Assembly (NCBI GenBank): GCA_944322965.1
Contig: CALUQR010000004.1
Coordinates: 186,001 to 250,000 of the forward strand
Source: Vulcanimicrobiota bacterium
Lineage (GTDB): Bacteria; Vulcanimicrobiota; Xenobia; Xenobiales; Xenobiaceae
Direction: 5' to 3'
DNA length: 64,000 nt
The notes below the pieces were generated by a model. The model ran no database searches. It had not been told where the DNA came from and was given only the letters and a program-made list of their open reading frames with translations. Below are positions 8,010-17,513 of this stretch, piece after piece. The number at the start of each line of letters is the position of its first letter. Position 1 is the first letter of the stretch. Both the position numbers and the translations under genes were made by a program.

Positions 8010-9488
8010 CTAGAGAGACTGCAGGCGGCGCAAGCGCTCCCGCTCCGCTCTACTCCCCGGTTCGAAGGGTAAGATCCGCCCCCAGGCGGGGTCGATAGCC
8101 GGTTTAGGTAGGCGGCAGGGCGGAGGGCTACCGCGCCTAGTGGAGACTACGGCCTCCCACTCGCCGCTAGAACTAGAAGCCGCCTTGACCTCCTCCGAAG
8201 AGGAAGAGATCGTAGCCCCCTGGCGCGGCGGGCGCTTCTTCTTCAATTTAGGTTGGGCTTTCACCGGACGAGAATTGACGCGATCGCTAATATTTAGCAA
8301 GATCCCCATCGAGACTAGGGTCAAAAAGAGCGAACTGCCTCCCGAAGAGACGAAGGGTAAGGGCAAACCCTTATTGGGGGCCAAACCGGTAACTACGGCC
8401 ATATTGAAGAGGGCCTGCCCCACTACTTGCATGGAGATCCCCAAAGAGACCATAGAGAGGTAAGGGTCCTTACAGCGCGTAGCCACCGCCACACAGCAGG
8501 TCGCCAAGACGAAGAAGAGTAAGACCAACCCCAAAGAGCCCACTAATCCCAATTCCTCGCAGATCACCGCGTAGATAAAGTCGCAATGCATCTCCGGCAA
8601 GAACTCAAACTTCTGGCGCGAGAAGGGCATCCCCACCCCCCACAAGCCTCCCGAACCGATGGCGATAAAGGAGTTGTAGACCTGGTAGCCAGAGCCCGCC
8701 TTATCGGCCAGCGGATCTAACCAAGCTACGATGCGCATAATGCGATAAGGCTCCTTGGCGATCATAGCCACCACCCCCAGGACGGCCAACAGGACGGAGC
8801 CTCCCAAAAATTGCCAGGAAGCGCCCGCCGCGATGATCATACAGCCTATAGTGCAGACGATGACGAAGATCGTCCCCAAATCTTTACCCAACTCGATGAG
8901 TAAGAGGACGACCCCCGTAACCCCCAAGGCGGGCAAAAGCAAGATGAAGGTGCGGTAGGCGATAGAGGTCTGGACCTTCCACCACTCCCAACTGCCCCAA
9001 CTGGGCATAGGCTGGGGGCGCAAGGGACCGCCCGGTCCCACCTTCACTAGCGGAGGTTGAGCGGCCTCTAGGAGGGCCTTGCGGCGGCGCACCAGGTACC
9101 CGGCCCAGAACATGATCATCGTAATCTTGGCCAACTCGCCCGGCTGGAAGCGGAAACCGCCCACGCTGATCCAGCGATGGACCTCATTGACCGAACCGCT
9201 GCACAGGGCCCACACTAAGAGCGCACAAGTAAAGAGGACTAAGGGCACGCCGCAGAGGGGGCGCATGAACTCCAAATTGAGCCAGCGCTTAATCGCCCAC
9301 ATGGCCCCCAAGCCCAGAATGAGGAACGTAGCTTGGCGCTCAAAGAAGAAGAGCGAATTGAAGCTATACTCCGGAGAGACCGCTCCGCGCCCTACGGAGG
9401 CGGATAAGACGGCCATTATCCCAAAGAGAGAGAGGGCCAAGACTACGGAGAGTATCGGACCTGTCAGCGATTCATTAAAGATTTTCAT
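8010..9488 (-). CDS. ftsW: FtsW-type SEDS peptidoglycan glycosyltransferase
   Basis: A 492-residue SEDS polymerase with about ten membrane segments that polymerises lipid II at the septum with its partner FtsI. Signatures: LPEMHCDFIYAVICEELGL (usual LPEAHTDFIFAVIGEELG) and GLAPNKGLPLPFVSSGGSS (usual GLLPTKGLPLPFISYGG). There is a roughly 45-residue hydrophilic insertion after the KITMIMFWAGYLVRRR segment and a basic, Ser-rich C-terminal tail of about 90 residues. Position between murD and murG favours FtsW over RodA. Confidence 0.94.
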   Translation of the reverse strand: MKIFNESLTGPILSVVLALSLFGIMAVLSASVGRGAVSPEYSFNSLFFFERQATFLILGLGAMWAIKRWLNLEFMRPLCGVPLVLFTCALLVWALCSGSVNEVHRWISVGGFRFQPGELAKITMIMFWAGYLVRRRKALLEAAQPPLVKVGPGGPLRPQPMPSWGSWEWWKVQTSIAYRTFILLLPALGVTGVVLLLIELGKDLGTIFVIVCTIGCMIIAAGASWQFLGGSVLLAVLGVVAMIAKEPYRIMRIVAWLDPLADKAGSGYQVYNSFIAIGSGGLWGVGMPFSRQKFEFLPEMHCDFIYAVICEELGLVGSLGLVLLFFVLATCCVAVATRCKDPYLSMVSLGISMQVVGQALFNMAVVTGLAPNKGLPLPFVSSGGSSLFLTLVSMGILLNISDRVNSRPVKAQPKLKKKRPPRQGATISSSSEEVKAASSSSGEWEAVVSTRRGSPPPCRLPKPAIDPAWGRILPFEPGSRAERERLRRLQSL

Positions 9489-9515
9489 TCTAGCGCCCCC
9501 GGGCCGCGCGGCCCC

Positions 9516-10940
9516 CTAGCGTGCAGCGATCTCCTGAGCGTACTCAGCAAATAGCCGTCCCCGCTCCTCAGCATTTTTAAACATGTCGAAACTAGAACAA
9601 GCGGGAGAGAGTAAGAGTACTCCCCCACTACCCCTCAATTCCTGCCAACCGTACTCTACCGCCTCTTGCAAAGTGGCGGCCTTGTAAAGGGGCAGTTGGC
9701 TGACCTGGCGGATAGCCTGTTCTAAGCGCTCCGCCGCCTGCCCGATCAAGATCACCTGCTCGCAAGAGGCGGCGATAGCCTCGGCCAAAGGTTCAAAGGC
9801 AAAGCCCTTATCCTTACCGCCCGCAATGAGGATGAGCGGACCGTGGGCGTAAGCTTTGAGGGCCGCCACTACGGAACTGACATTAGTAGCCTTAGAGTCG
9901 TCTACAAAGGAGACCCCTTGGACCTTAGCCACCTCCTCCATGCGATAATGGAGGGGCTTATGGGCGCGGAGGGCGGCCTCTATGGCCCCCGCCTCTACCC
10001 CCAAGTAGCGGGCTACGGCGATAGCCGCCAAGGCGTTAGAGAGGTTGTGCGGCCCGGGTAATCCCGGATAGAGGGTGGGGGTCCACTCGACGACCCGCTC
10101 TCTACTCCCGCCCTGGCGGTAATAGATCCAGCCCTCCTCCCACCAAGCGCCCTGCGGGACCTCTCCCTCTAAAGAGTAGGTCATAATCTGGGGGTTAGGC
10201 TCCCGCTCTAAGGGGGGGTAATACTCCGGCAACCAAGCTGGCAGTCTCCCGCTGCGCAAGAGCTCTAACATCCGCCTGGCTTGGGGATCGTCATAATTAA
10301 AGAGCGCCAAATCGCCCTCGCCCATCTGGGCCCACAGCCTGGCCTTCGCCGCAAAGTACTCGGCAAAGTTGGGATGGCGATCGAGATGGTCGGGGGTAAT
10401 ATTAGTTAAGACCCCAATCTGAGGGTGGAACTTCTCTACCGTCTCCAGTTGGAAACTAGAGATCTCGGCGGTAATAAAGCCCCCTCGGGGAGCGTGATCG
10501 ACCTCTTGGACTAAGGGGGTACCGATATTGCCCGCCAAGATGGAGCGCTCGCCCAACATGCGGTCGATCAAGGTGACGGTAGTCGACTTGCCATTAGTCC
10601 CCGTGACGGCGATAAAAGGGACCTGGGCTAAGAGCCAAGCTACTTCGACCTCGCCCCACACTTTGAGCCCCCTCTGGAAGGCCTCCACTACCTGGGGACT
10701 GTGGACGGAGACCCCGGGACTGACGACTAAGATCTGGGCCTCATAGATGCGCTCCGAGTGGCGGCCCACCTCGTAGGCCGCCCCCAGAGAGCGCAAAAAT
10801 TCGATCTCTCGCTCCAGCTCGCTACTCTCCCGAGAGTCGCTAATAAAGACGCGGGCCCCGCGCTGGCTGAGGACTTGGGCGGCGGCTAAACCGCTCTTGC
10901 CCATCCCCAAGATACTGACTTTAGAGTGACGCCAATCCAT
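9516..10940 (-). CDS. murD: UDP-N-acetylmuramoylalanine--D-glutamate ligase
   Basis: A 474-residue Mur ligase adding D-Glu to UDP-MurNAc-L-Ala. Visible are the N-terminal Rossmann region (SILGMGKSGLAAAQVL), the ATP loop VTGTNGKSTTVTLI, the NITPDHLDRH segment and the C-terminal VDDSKATN and GGKDKG motifs typical of MurD. ATG at 10940 lies one base after the mraY stop (TAAGATG), implying coupling. Confidence 0.97.
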   Translation of the reverse strand: MDWRHSKVSILGMGKSGLAAAQVLSQRGARVFISDSRESSELEREIEFLRSLGAAYEVGRHSERIYEAQILVVSPGVSVHSPQVVEAFQRGLKVWGEVEVAWLLAQVPFIAVTGTNGKSTTVTLIDRMLGERSILAGNIGTPLVQEVDHAPRGGFITAEISSFQLETVEKFHPQIGVLTNITPDHLDRHPNFAEYFAAKARLWAQMGEGDLALFNYDDPQARRMLELLRSGRLPAWLPEYYPPLEREPNPQIMTYSLEGEVPQGAWWEEGWIYYRQGGSRERVVEWTPTLYPGLPGPHNLSNALAAIAVARYLGVEAGAIEAALRAHKPLHYRMEEVAKVQGVSFVDDSKATNVSSVVAALKAYAHGPLILIAGGKDKGFAFEPLAEAIAASCEQVILIGQAAERLEQAIRQVSQLPLYKAATLQEAVEYGWQELRGSGGVLLLSPACSSFDMFKNAEERGRLFAEYAQEIAAR

Positions 10941-10941
10941 C

Positions 10942-11919
10942 TTAGAGCCACCCGCCTACGTGGAGCCAGAGTCCCAAGAGGGCCAAGAGGAAGGCGGCGA
11001 TCGTAAAGCGGGCCGTCACCTTAACTTCAGGCCAGCCGCCCAATTCGAAGTGGTGGTGGAGGGGGCTCATGCGGAAGACGCGCTTCCCGCCGCTCAACTT
11101 AAAGTAGGTCACCTGAATGATGACCGAGAGGGCCTCGGCTACAAAGACCCCGCCAATGACGATAAGTAAGAGCTCCGTCCCGCTCAAAAGGGCCAGCGCG
11201 GCCAAAGCTCCGCCTAAGGCCAAAGAGCCGGTATCGCCCATAAAGACTTGGGCGGGATAAGAGTTATACCACAGGAAACCTAAGCAGGCCCCCAGGAAGG
11301 CGCAAGCCGTTACCGCCAAGGAGAGCTCCCCCTGCTGCAGGCAGATGAGGGCGTAAGCTCCCAAAGCCACGCTACAAGTAGAGCTAGAGAGCCCATCTAA
11401 GCCGTCCGTCAAGTTGACCGCGTTGACCGTACCCATCGTCAAAAGGAGGGTGACGACTAAGGAGAGGCCCGCCCCGCCCACTATCCCCCAGTGGGGAATC
11501 TCTAACCCTAGGGGAGAGCGCGTAGCGTAGAGCCAGCCCCATAAGAGCAAGCCCACTCCCGCCAAAAAGGCCAACTTATGCCGGGCCTTTAAGCCCAAAC
11601 TCTGGTGGCGCAACAACTTGCGCCCGTCATCCATCATCCCCAAACAGGCGCAGAGCACGACTACTAAGCGCAAGAGCCACGCTTCCCAACTGGAGGGAGC
11701 CCAAAAGGAACCTACCAAGGCGGAAGCGATGAGGACGATCCCTCCCATAGTGGGCGTACCCGCTTTAGAGAGGTGAGCCTGCGGCCCCTCGCTGCGCACC
11801 TCTTGCCCCCAGCCGTGCCCTTGGGCCCAGCGGAGGAAGATGGGCATACTCACTAAGGTCAAGCCTAAACCGGTGAGCGCCGCTAAGATCAATAAGTGCC
11901 AAGGTCCAACCGTTACCAT
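10942..11919 (-). CDS. mraY: Phospho-N-acetylmuramoyl-pentapeptide-transferase
   Basis: A 325-residue polytopic membrane enzyme that moves phospho-MurNAc-pentapeptide to undecaprenyl phosphate (lipid I). Motifs: GGIVLI, MMDDGRKLL (substrate/Mg aspartates), NAVNLTDGLDGLSSS, FMGDTGSLALGG and SPLHHHFEL, the MraY-specific HHH loop. The ATG overlaps the murF stop by one base (TAATG). Confidence 0.98.
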   Translation of the reverse strand: MVTVGPWHLLILAALTGLGLTLVSMPIFLRWAQGHGWGQEVRSEGPQAHLSKAGTPTMGGIVLIASALVGSFWAPSSWEAWLLRLVVVLCACLGMMDDGRKLLRHQSLGLKARHKLAFLAGVGLLLWGWLYATRSPLGLEIPHWGIVGGAGLSLVVTLLLTMGTVNAVNLTDGLDGLSSSTCSVALGAYALICLQQGELSLAVTACAFLGACLGFLWYNSYPAQVFMGDTGSLALGGALAALALLSGTELLLIVIGGVFVAEALSVIIQVTYFKLSGGKRVFRMSPLHHHFELGGWPEVKVTARFTIAAFLLALLGLWLHVGGWL

Positions 11920-13400
11920 TACTGCCGCCCCATTCTTGCCAATTCACTTCCCCAACTCCGCACCGCACTGGCCAGGCGATCGAGATGGATAGAGTGAGAA
12001 GCCTTAACTAAGATCATATCCCCCGCCCCCAATTCCTGCTGGGCCCAGAGAAGGGCGGCCCGGTAGTCGGCTACCCAACTGGCCCTCCCCCCCCTTGCCA
12101 GCGCCCCCTCCACTAACTCTCGACTCTGCGGACCGACCCCTAAGACTAAGTCAGCCCGCCCCGCCGCCATCTCTCCTAACTGGCGGTGCCAATTCCCGCT
12201 CTGGGGGCCCAATTCTAACATATCCCCCAAGATAGCTACCCGGCGCCCCTTAGCCATCCCCTCACTCCGGAGAGCGGGCAACTTAGCTAAGATCTCTAAG
12301 GCGGCGGCCATCGAACTGGGAGCGGCGTTGTAGGCGTCGTCTAAAAGGAGCGTCCCCCCCGGCCCCTCCTCCAACTGCAACCGGCCGGCCGTCAATTGGC
12401 AAGTAGCTAGAGCCTCCCGCCACTCTTCCCAGCCTAACCCCGCCTCCCGGGCCGCCGCCAAGGCGGCTAGGGTGTTGGCGCAATTATGCTCGCCGGGCAG
12501 AGGTAAAAAGAGCTCGCCCCTCCCTAAAGGGGTGGCGATCTCTATCTCCTGACCCCACAAGAGGGGGCGCCAACTTCCCTCTCTCTCCTTAGCTAAAGGG
12601 CGCAGCCTATCGCGGCGGCTCACTAAGCGCCACTCAGCCTGGGGGGCCCGCAAGGCGAAAGAGGTCTGGCGCCCGGGAGCCAAACTGGCTAAGAGAGGGT
12701 AAAAGTCGGAATCGGCGGGCAAGATCGCTAAACCTTGAGGGTCGCTCTCCTCTAAGAGCTCCCCCTTGGCGCGAGCGATCTCTTCCCGGCTCCCTAAAAG
12801 TTCTAAGTGCGACTCGCCAATATAAGTAATGAGCGCTATCTGGGGGCGCGTTAACTTAGCTAGGCGGGCGATCTCCCCCCTGGCCCGCATCCCCATCTCT
12901 ACTACCGCCCACTCCGTCTCCTCCTGGAGGGCTAAAAGGGTTTGGGCCACGCCAATCTCGTTATTATGATTGGCTACCGTAGCTACGGTGCGGAATTTAG
13001 AGGCTAGGAGACCCGCCAAGAGATCTTTAGTAGTCGTCTTGCCTACGGAGCCGGTAATAGCCGCCACCCGCACCTTAGAGCGCTCCAGATGGTAGCTAGC
13101 TAAACGGAGGTAAGCCTCTAAGACGGAGTCGACTACTAAGAGGGGGAAGCCCGGCGGGGGCTCTAGCCCTTGGGCCTCGGCCGGGGACCAGAGACTACCC
13201 TTAGCCCCGCCCTCCCGGGCGCTCGCTAGGTAGGCGTGGCCATTAAAATTCTCTCCCCGCAAGGGGACGAAGAGCCCTCCCGCTTGGGGCTGGCGGCTAT
13301 CGCTAAAGAGCGGCCCAATCTCGCTCTCCGCCTCCCAAGGGGCGGGGAGTTCTATCCCTAAGACTCTGGCGATCTCTCCCGCCTTCCAGCGCTGCGCCAT
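11919..13400 (-). CDS. murF: UDP-N-acetylmuramoyl-tripeptide--D-Ala-D-Ala ligase
   Basis: A 493-residue Mur ligase that attaches D-Ala-D-Ala. The N-terminal domain has DSRQPQAGGLFVPLRGENFNG, then ATP loop ITGSVGKTTTKDLL, GMRARGEI, and the C-terminal LLDDAYNAAPSS and LGDMLELG typical of MurF. It follows murE by nine bases and ends in the one-base overlap with mraY. Coding composition matches the cluster. Confidence 0.97.
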   Translation of the reverse strand: MAQRWKAGEIARVLGIELPAPWEAESEIGPLFSDSRQPQAGGLFVPLRGENFNGHAYLASAREGGAKGSLWSPAEAQGLEPPPGFPLLVVDSVLEAYLRLASYHLERSKVRVAAITGSVGKTTTKDLLAGLLASKFRTVATVANHNNEIGVAQTLLALQEETEWAVVEMGMRARGEIARLAKLTRPQIALITYIGESHLELLGSREEIARAKGELLEESDPQGLAILPADSDFYPLLASLAPGRQTSFALRAPQAEWRLVSRRDRLRPLAKEREGSWRPLLWGQEIEIATPLGRGELFLPLPGEHNCANTLAALAAAREAGLGWEEWREALATCQLTAGRLQLEEGPGGTLLLDDAYNAAPSSMAAALEILAKLPALRSEGMAKGRRVAILGDMLELGPQSGNWHRQLGEMAAGRADLVLGVGPQSRELVEGALARGGRASWVADYRAALLWAQQELGAGDMILVKASHSIHLDRLASAVRSWGSELARMGRQ

Positions 13401-13409
13401 CTCGCCCCC

Positions 13410-15002
13410 TTAACGCGCCTTGCTCACTAAGTAACGGTTGATATCGAAACTGCAGCGATCCCAACCTAATTTAATGCGCACCTTGGGCTGAACCCCGCTG
13501 GAGAGGCGGCTCGCTCCCAAACTGCTCAAGATGGAGCGGGCCTGCTCTACGTCGTCAAAATGGATGGTGCGATCTTCAAATTTCTGGTAAGTCTCGTGCC
13601 CCTTACCGGCGATGACTACCGTATCCCCCGCTTTGGCGCTAGTTAAGGCCTTGGCGATGGCTTGGGCCCGATCGTGGATGACCTCCACAAATTGGCGCTC
13701 TCGGGGCTCGATACCGGCTAAGATCTGCTCGACTATCGCCTGGGGATCTTCCTGGCGGGGATTATCGGTCGTAATGTAGACCTTATCCGCCTTCTGGGCG
13801 GCGATCTTACCCATTAAGGGGCGCTTAGCCTGATCGCGGTTACCTCCGCAGCCAAAGACCAAGCTGAGATTGCCGCTCGTAATCTGGCGCGCCGAATCTA
13901 AGAGGTTCTCTAATCCGTCGGGGGTATGGGCGTAATCGACTATGACCGTAAAATCTTGGCCTAGGCGCACCAACTGGAAGCGCCCCGGCACCGCCTTCAC
14001 CCCTTCTAAACCGCGGGCCACCTCCTCTATTCCCAGGCGCAAGGCTAAGCCTACCGCGGCCGCCGCCAGAGCGTTGTGGAGGTTGAAAGTACCCGAGAGT
14101 TGGAGGTTGATCTCTCGCTGGCCCACGCGAGTCTCTAAGATAAAACTCAAACCGGAGGGGCCCGCTTGGACGTTGTAAGCGCGCACATCGGCCTCGCTGT
14201 GGGTCCCGTAGGTCAAAACTGGCACCCGGCTCTTAATGAGCTCTAAAAGGCGCGCCCCGTAAGGGTCGTCCAAGTTGATAATGGCGAAGGGGCCTACGGA
14301 GCGCCCCCGATGGGTACCTAGGCGGGTGAAGAGCTTAGCTTTGGCGGCAAAGTACTCTTCCATGGTGTGGTGAAAGTCGAGGTGGTCTTGGGTGAGATTC
14401 GTAAAGACGGCCACGTCGAAGGGGATGCCGTAGGTGCGATCGAGAGCTAGAGCGTGGGAGGAGACCTCCATCACTACGCTATCTTGGCCGCCGGCTACCA
14501 TCTGGGCGAAGAGGTGGTGCAAGTCGTAAGACTCAGGGGTCGTATTGGCTAAGGGCAGGACCTTGCCGGCCACGTGAGCTTCGATAGTCCCCACTAAACC
14601 GGGATTATAGCCCGCCTGCAACAAGATCGACTCGATGAGCAGGGAGGTAGTCGTCTTGCCATTGGTGCCCGTAACCCCAATATTGAGGAGCTTAGAGGCG
14701 GGCTGGCCGCAGAAGTGGGCGGAGAGCAGGGCTAGAGCCCGGCGCGAACTGGCTACGACTAGCTGCGGGACCTGCTGGGGAAGGTCGGTTAAAGGACGCT
14801 CCACTACTAAGGCCCGGGCGCCCCGCTCTACGGCTCCGGGCGCAAAGTGGTGACCGTCGCTCTGGAAGCCGCTGACGCAGACGAAGAGATCCCCCGCCTC
14901 TACCTTCCGGGAATCGCAGGCTAATCCGCACACCTCTACTTGGGGATCGCCCACTATTTGGAGCGCTCCCACTAGCTCAGCCAATTGACCCACACTCTTC
15001 AT
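13410..15002 (-). CDS. murE: UDP-N-acetylmuramoyl-tripeptide synthetase, meso-DAP type
   Basis: A 530-residue Mur ligase adding the third stem residue. ATP loop VTGTNGKTTTSLLIESI, NTTPESYDLH substrate loop, NLTQDHLDFH, and in the C-terminal domain TTDNPRQEDP: DNPR is the signature of meso-diaminopimelate-adding MurE. This agrees with dapD/dapE elsewhere in the window. The last 35 or so residues (after ILSSLGASRLSSG) extend beyond the usual MurE end (about 490-500) and contain GWDRCSFDINRYLVSKAR; function of this tail is unknown. Confidence 0.97.
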   Translation of the reverse strand: MKSVGQLAELVGALQIVGDPQVEVCGLACDSRKVEAGDLFVCVSGFQSDGHHFAPGAVERGARALVVERPLTDLPQQVPQLVVASSRRALALLSAHFCGQPASKLLNIGVTGTNGKTTTSLLIESILLQAGYNPGLVGTIEAHVAGKVLPLANTTPESYDLHHLFAQMVAGGQDSVVMEVSSHALALDRTYGIPFDVAVFTNLTQDHLDFHHTMEEYFAAKAKLFTRLGTHRGRSVGPFAIINLDDPYGARLLELIKSRVPVLTYGTHSEADVRAYNVQAGPSGLSFILETRVGQREINLQLSGTFNLHNALAAAAVGLALRLGIEEVARGLEGVKAVPGRFQLVRLGQDFTVIVDYAHTPDGLENLLDSARQITSGNLSLVFGCGGNRDQAKRPLMGKIAAQKADKVYITTDNPRQEDPQAIVEQILAGIEPRERQFVEVIHDRAQAIAKALTSAKAGDTVVIAGKGHETYQKFEDRTIHFDDVEQARSILSSLGASRLSSGVQPKVRIKLGWDRCSFDINRYLVSKAR

Positions 15003-15034
15003 CGCATAAGTTCTCCTCGTCCAACTCTCCAGAA

Positions 15035-16867
15035 CTAGAGTCCCGTTACGGGATCGACCTGTTTAAAGCCGGGCTTGGGGGGGACCCCCAGAACCGGCAA
15101 AATCTTGCTGCAAACATGATTAAAGAGAGGCGCCGCCGCTAAACCTCCATAGTAGAGAGGCCAAGGCTCCTCGATCTTCACTAAGACGACGACCTCCGGG
15201 CGGTCGATAGGGGCCATACCTAAGAAACCGGCCACGTACTTACCCTCGGCGTAACCTCCCTGAGGGCCGGGCACCTCCGCCGTTCCCGTCTTGCCCCCCA
15301 CCCGATAGCCGGGCACTCGGGCCCGCTTGCCGCTGCCAAAACTCACCACCCCCGCCAAGACCTCCCGCATCTCCTTGGCTTGGGCCTTAGTGAGGGGCTT
15401 ACTCAAGACTTCGGGCTTATAAGTAGTGCGCTCGCCCGTAGGGCTGACCACCTCTTTCACCAGGTGGGGGCGCAGGCGCACGCCGTCGTTGGCCACCGCT
15501 TGCATGGCCGAAACTAATTGCATAGGGGTCACCGCCACCCCCTGACCGAAGGAGATGGTAGCCAAACGGGAGCGGGCCCAAGTGCGCCAGTCGTCGATCA
15601 TCCCTTCTGACTCCCCTAAGAACTCGATACCAGTCGCTTGACCTACCCCGAAGGTAGCCAAACCTTGGCCCAGCTTCTTAGAGCCCAGCTCCATAGCTAC
15701 TGAGGCCGTGCCCGTATTGAAGGAGTAGGCGATAATGTCGGCTATAGTCTCCGTACCCTTAGTGTAGAGGCCGTCGTCGGCATTGTAGATAGGCCAACCG
15801 TCGACTATGAGCCGGCCGGGGCAGTAGAAAGTAGATTTCGCCTGGTAACCGTTGGCTAAGGCGATCCCTGCCAAAAAGACCTTAAAGATGGAGCCCGGTT
15901 CGTAGAAATCGCTAATAGCTCGATTGCGGCGCACGGCCGGCGAGTACTTGCTATAGCGGGCGGGCTCAAAGTCGGGGTAGACGGCCATGGCCAAAACGTC
16001 GGCCGTCCGGGCGTCTAAGACCACGCAGATCCCCCCTTTAGCGTGCATCGCCTTGACCTGCTTCTCTAACTCCCGCTCTACGATAAATTGGACCCGCTCG
16101 TCGATAGTGAGCACTACGGTGCTGCCGTCTAAGATCTCCGGGTTATCTTTGCGCTCTTCGGAGCTCAACTCGGCGAAGCTGGGGGCGGTGGGGATGACGT
16201 TGCCAAAGACGTCTAAGGGGCGCTGATCGCTATGGACTTTAGGCGAAAGCTCCCGGTCATAGACGGCCTCTATCCCCTCTAAGCCGTCCTCCTCTCCCCC
16301 CACGATCCCCAAGATATGGGAGGCCAAACGCCCTTTGGGATAGTAGCGCAAGCCGGAATTCTCGCGAGCGACCTCGATAGCGGAGAGACTGAGATCCTGC
16401 TTCTCCGGGGGCAAACCTTCATTTTTAACGGCTAAGTCCCGCTGCAACTTGAGGACGGCGTCGCACATCGAGTCGGGAGCTTTGTATTTTAAGGTGACGA
16501 AGGTGGCGTCGCTACTCAAGATCTCAAAGAGTTCCGCCCGGTCCATCTCTAAGATGGGGGCCAAAAGATCGGTAGTGCGCTGAGGATCTTTGACCTGCCA
16601 AGGGTGGGAGTTAATGGAGCGGCGAATGGCGGAAGTAGCTAAGACTTGGTAGTTGCGATCCCTAATATCCCCCCGCGCCCCCAAAGTTTCGCCCACTTGG
16701 GCCCTAATGCGCTGCTGGGTGTCGCTCGCCTCTAACTTGAAATATTCGCTGTGCAGACACTGGATCCAGGCCTGTTTGACTACGATGGCCGCAAAGAGAA
16801 AGACGACTAAGACATAGAGCCATAGCACTCGCCCCTTAAAGAGTTTATCCCAATTCTTTACTTCCAC
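15035..16867 (-). CDS. ftsI: Class B penicillin-binding protein (septal transpeptidase)
   Basis: A 610-residue PBP with a short cytoplasmic N-terminus, one transmembrane anchor (about 13-32), a dimerisation/pedestal region and a transpeptidase domain: YEPGSIFKV (SxxK serine nucleophile), YSFNTGTAS (SxN) and GGKTGTAEVP (KTG). It cross-links septal peptidoglycan together with FtsW. There is no C-terminal PASTA domain. The start is GTG with GGGAGG 7 bases upstream. The 118-base gap to ftsL contains a hairpin with a T-rich tail. Confidence 0.95.
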   Translation of the reverse strand: MEVKNWDKLFKGRVLWLYVLVVFLFAAIVVKQAWIQCLHSEYFKLEASDTQQRIRAQVGETLGARGDIRDRNYQVLATSAIRRSINSHPWQVKDPQRTTDLLAPILEMDRAELFEILSSDATFVTLKYKAPDSMCDAVLKLQRDLAVKNEGLPPEKQDLSLSAIEVARENSGLRYYPKGRLASHILGIVGGEEDGLEGIEAVYDRELSPKVHSDQRPLDVFGNVIPTAPSFAELSSEERKDNPEILDGSTVVLTIDERVQFIVERELEKQVKAMHAKGGICVVLDARTADVLAMAVYPDFEPARYSKYSPAVRRNRAISDFYEPGSIFKVFLAGIALANGYQAKSTFYCPGRLIVDGWPIYNADDGLYTKGTETIADIIAYSFNTGTASVAMELGSKKLGQGLATFGVGQATGIEFLGESEGMIDDWRTWARSRLATISFGQGVAVTPMQLVSAMQAVANDGVRLRPHLVKEVVSPTGERTTYKPEVLSKPLTKAQAKEMREVLAGVVSFGSGKRARVPGYRVGGKTGTAEVPGPQGGYAEGKYVAGFLGMAPIDRPEVVVLVKIEEPWPLYYGGLAAAPLFNHVCSKILPVLGVPPKPGFKQVDPVTGL

Positions 16868-16920
16868 CGCAGGCCTCCCTGGGGGATCTCTAATTTGCTA
16901 GTCAATTATTGGCGCTCTCA

Positions 16921-16962
16921 CAAAAGAGAAAAAGAACGGCCCCCAGGACCTAGCCTGGAACC
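16921..16962 (-). terminator. Hairpin with T-rich tail between ftsL and ftsI
   Basis: Minus-strand GGTTCCAGG and CCTGGGGGCC pair around loop CTAGGT, with two G-U pairs and one extra G. The sequence GTTCTTTTTCTCTTTTG follows. It resembles an intrinsic terminator or attenuator inside the cluster, weaker than the one before murG because the T-run is broken. Confidence 0.5.
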
Positions 16963-16985
16963 ATCCTCTATCTCCTAACTTTTAT

Positions 16986-17444
16986 TTAGCGAGCCGCAGG
17001 GCGGCGATTAACGCTGGCCATCTGCACTTGGCGGTCGTGGGGTAAGACGACTTTGACGACCTGCAAGTTGGCGGGGTACTCCATCCCCAATAGGCGCGCC
17101 TCCCGCTCTACGCGCTCCAGGGAGGAGAGTTGCTCTACTTTGAGAGCCATCTCTACCTTCTGATGGTTGAGGCGAGCCAGCTCGTTCTCCCGGCGGTTGA
17201 GCTCATACTGGATCTCTACCATTCCCGCGTATTGCAAGGCTACTACAAAGAGAAAACTCAAGAGGACCAGAGAGACCAAGGCGCACCACACCTTGGGGAT
17301 GAGCGCCAGGCGAGGCAGCTCCTCCTTGGCCTGAGCCGAAATCTTACTCAAGTCCTCCTTAGAACGCCATGTCCTCCGCTTAAGCTGCCTGGCCCATTCA
17401 GGTAGCCGAGGGGTCTCCACTGGACAAGCGCTATATTGAGCCAT
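16986..17444 (-). CDS. ftsL: FtsL-type cell division protein
   Basis: A 152-residue bitopic protein: basic cytoplasmic N-terminus (about 1-46), a transmembrane segment (about 50-73, VWCALVSLVLLSFLFVVALQYAG) and a periplasmic coiled coil (about 76-125, ELNRRENELARLNHQKVEMALKVE, quoted in part). Sequence is weakly conserved in this family; topology, size and location between rsmH and ftsI support FtsL. It would scaffold FtsQ and activate FtsW/FtsI. Confidence 0.85.
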   Translation of the reverse strand: MAQYSACPVETPRLPEWARQLKRRTWRSKEDLSKISAQAKEELPRLALIPKVWCALVSLVLLSFLFVVALQYAGMVEIQYELNRRENELARLNHQKVEMALKVEQLSSLERVEREARLLGMEYPANLQVVKVVLPHDRQVQMASVNRRPAAR

Positions 17445-17513
17445 CTTCTTCCTCCACTAAGACTAGTCTCTGGCCTCTAGCCTCAACAAATTTAGCTGCT
17501 GCGAACTAAACCT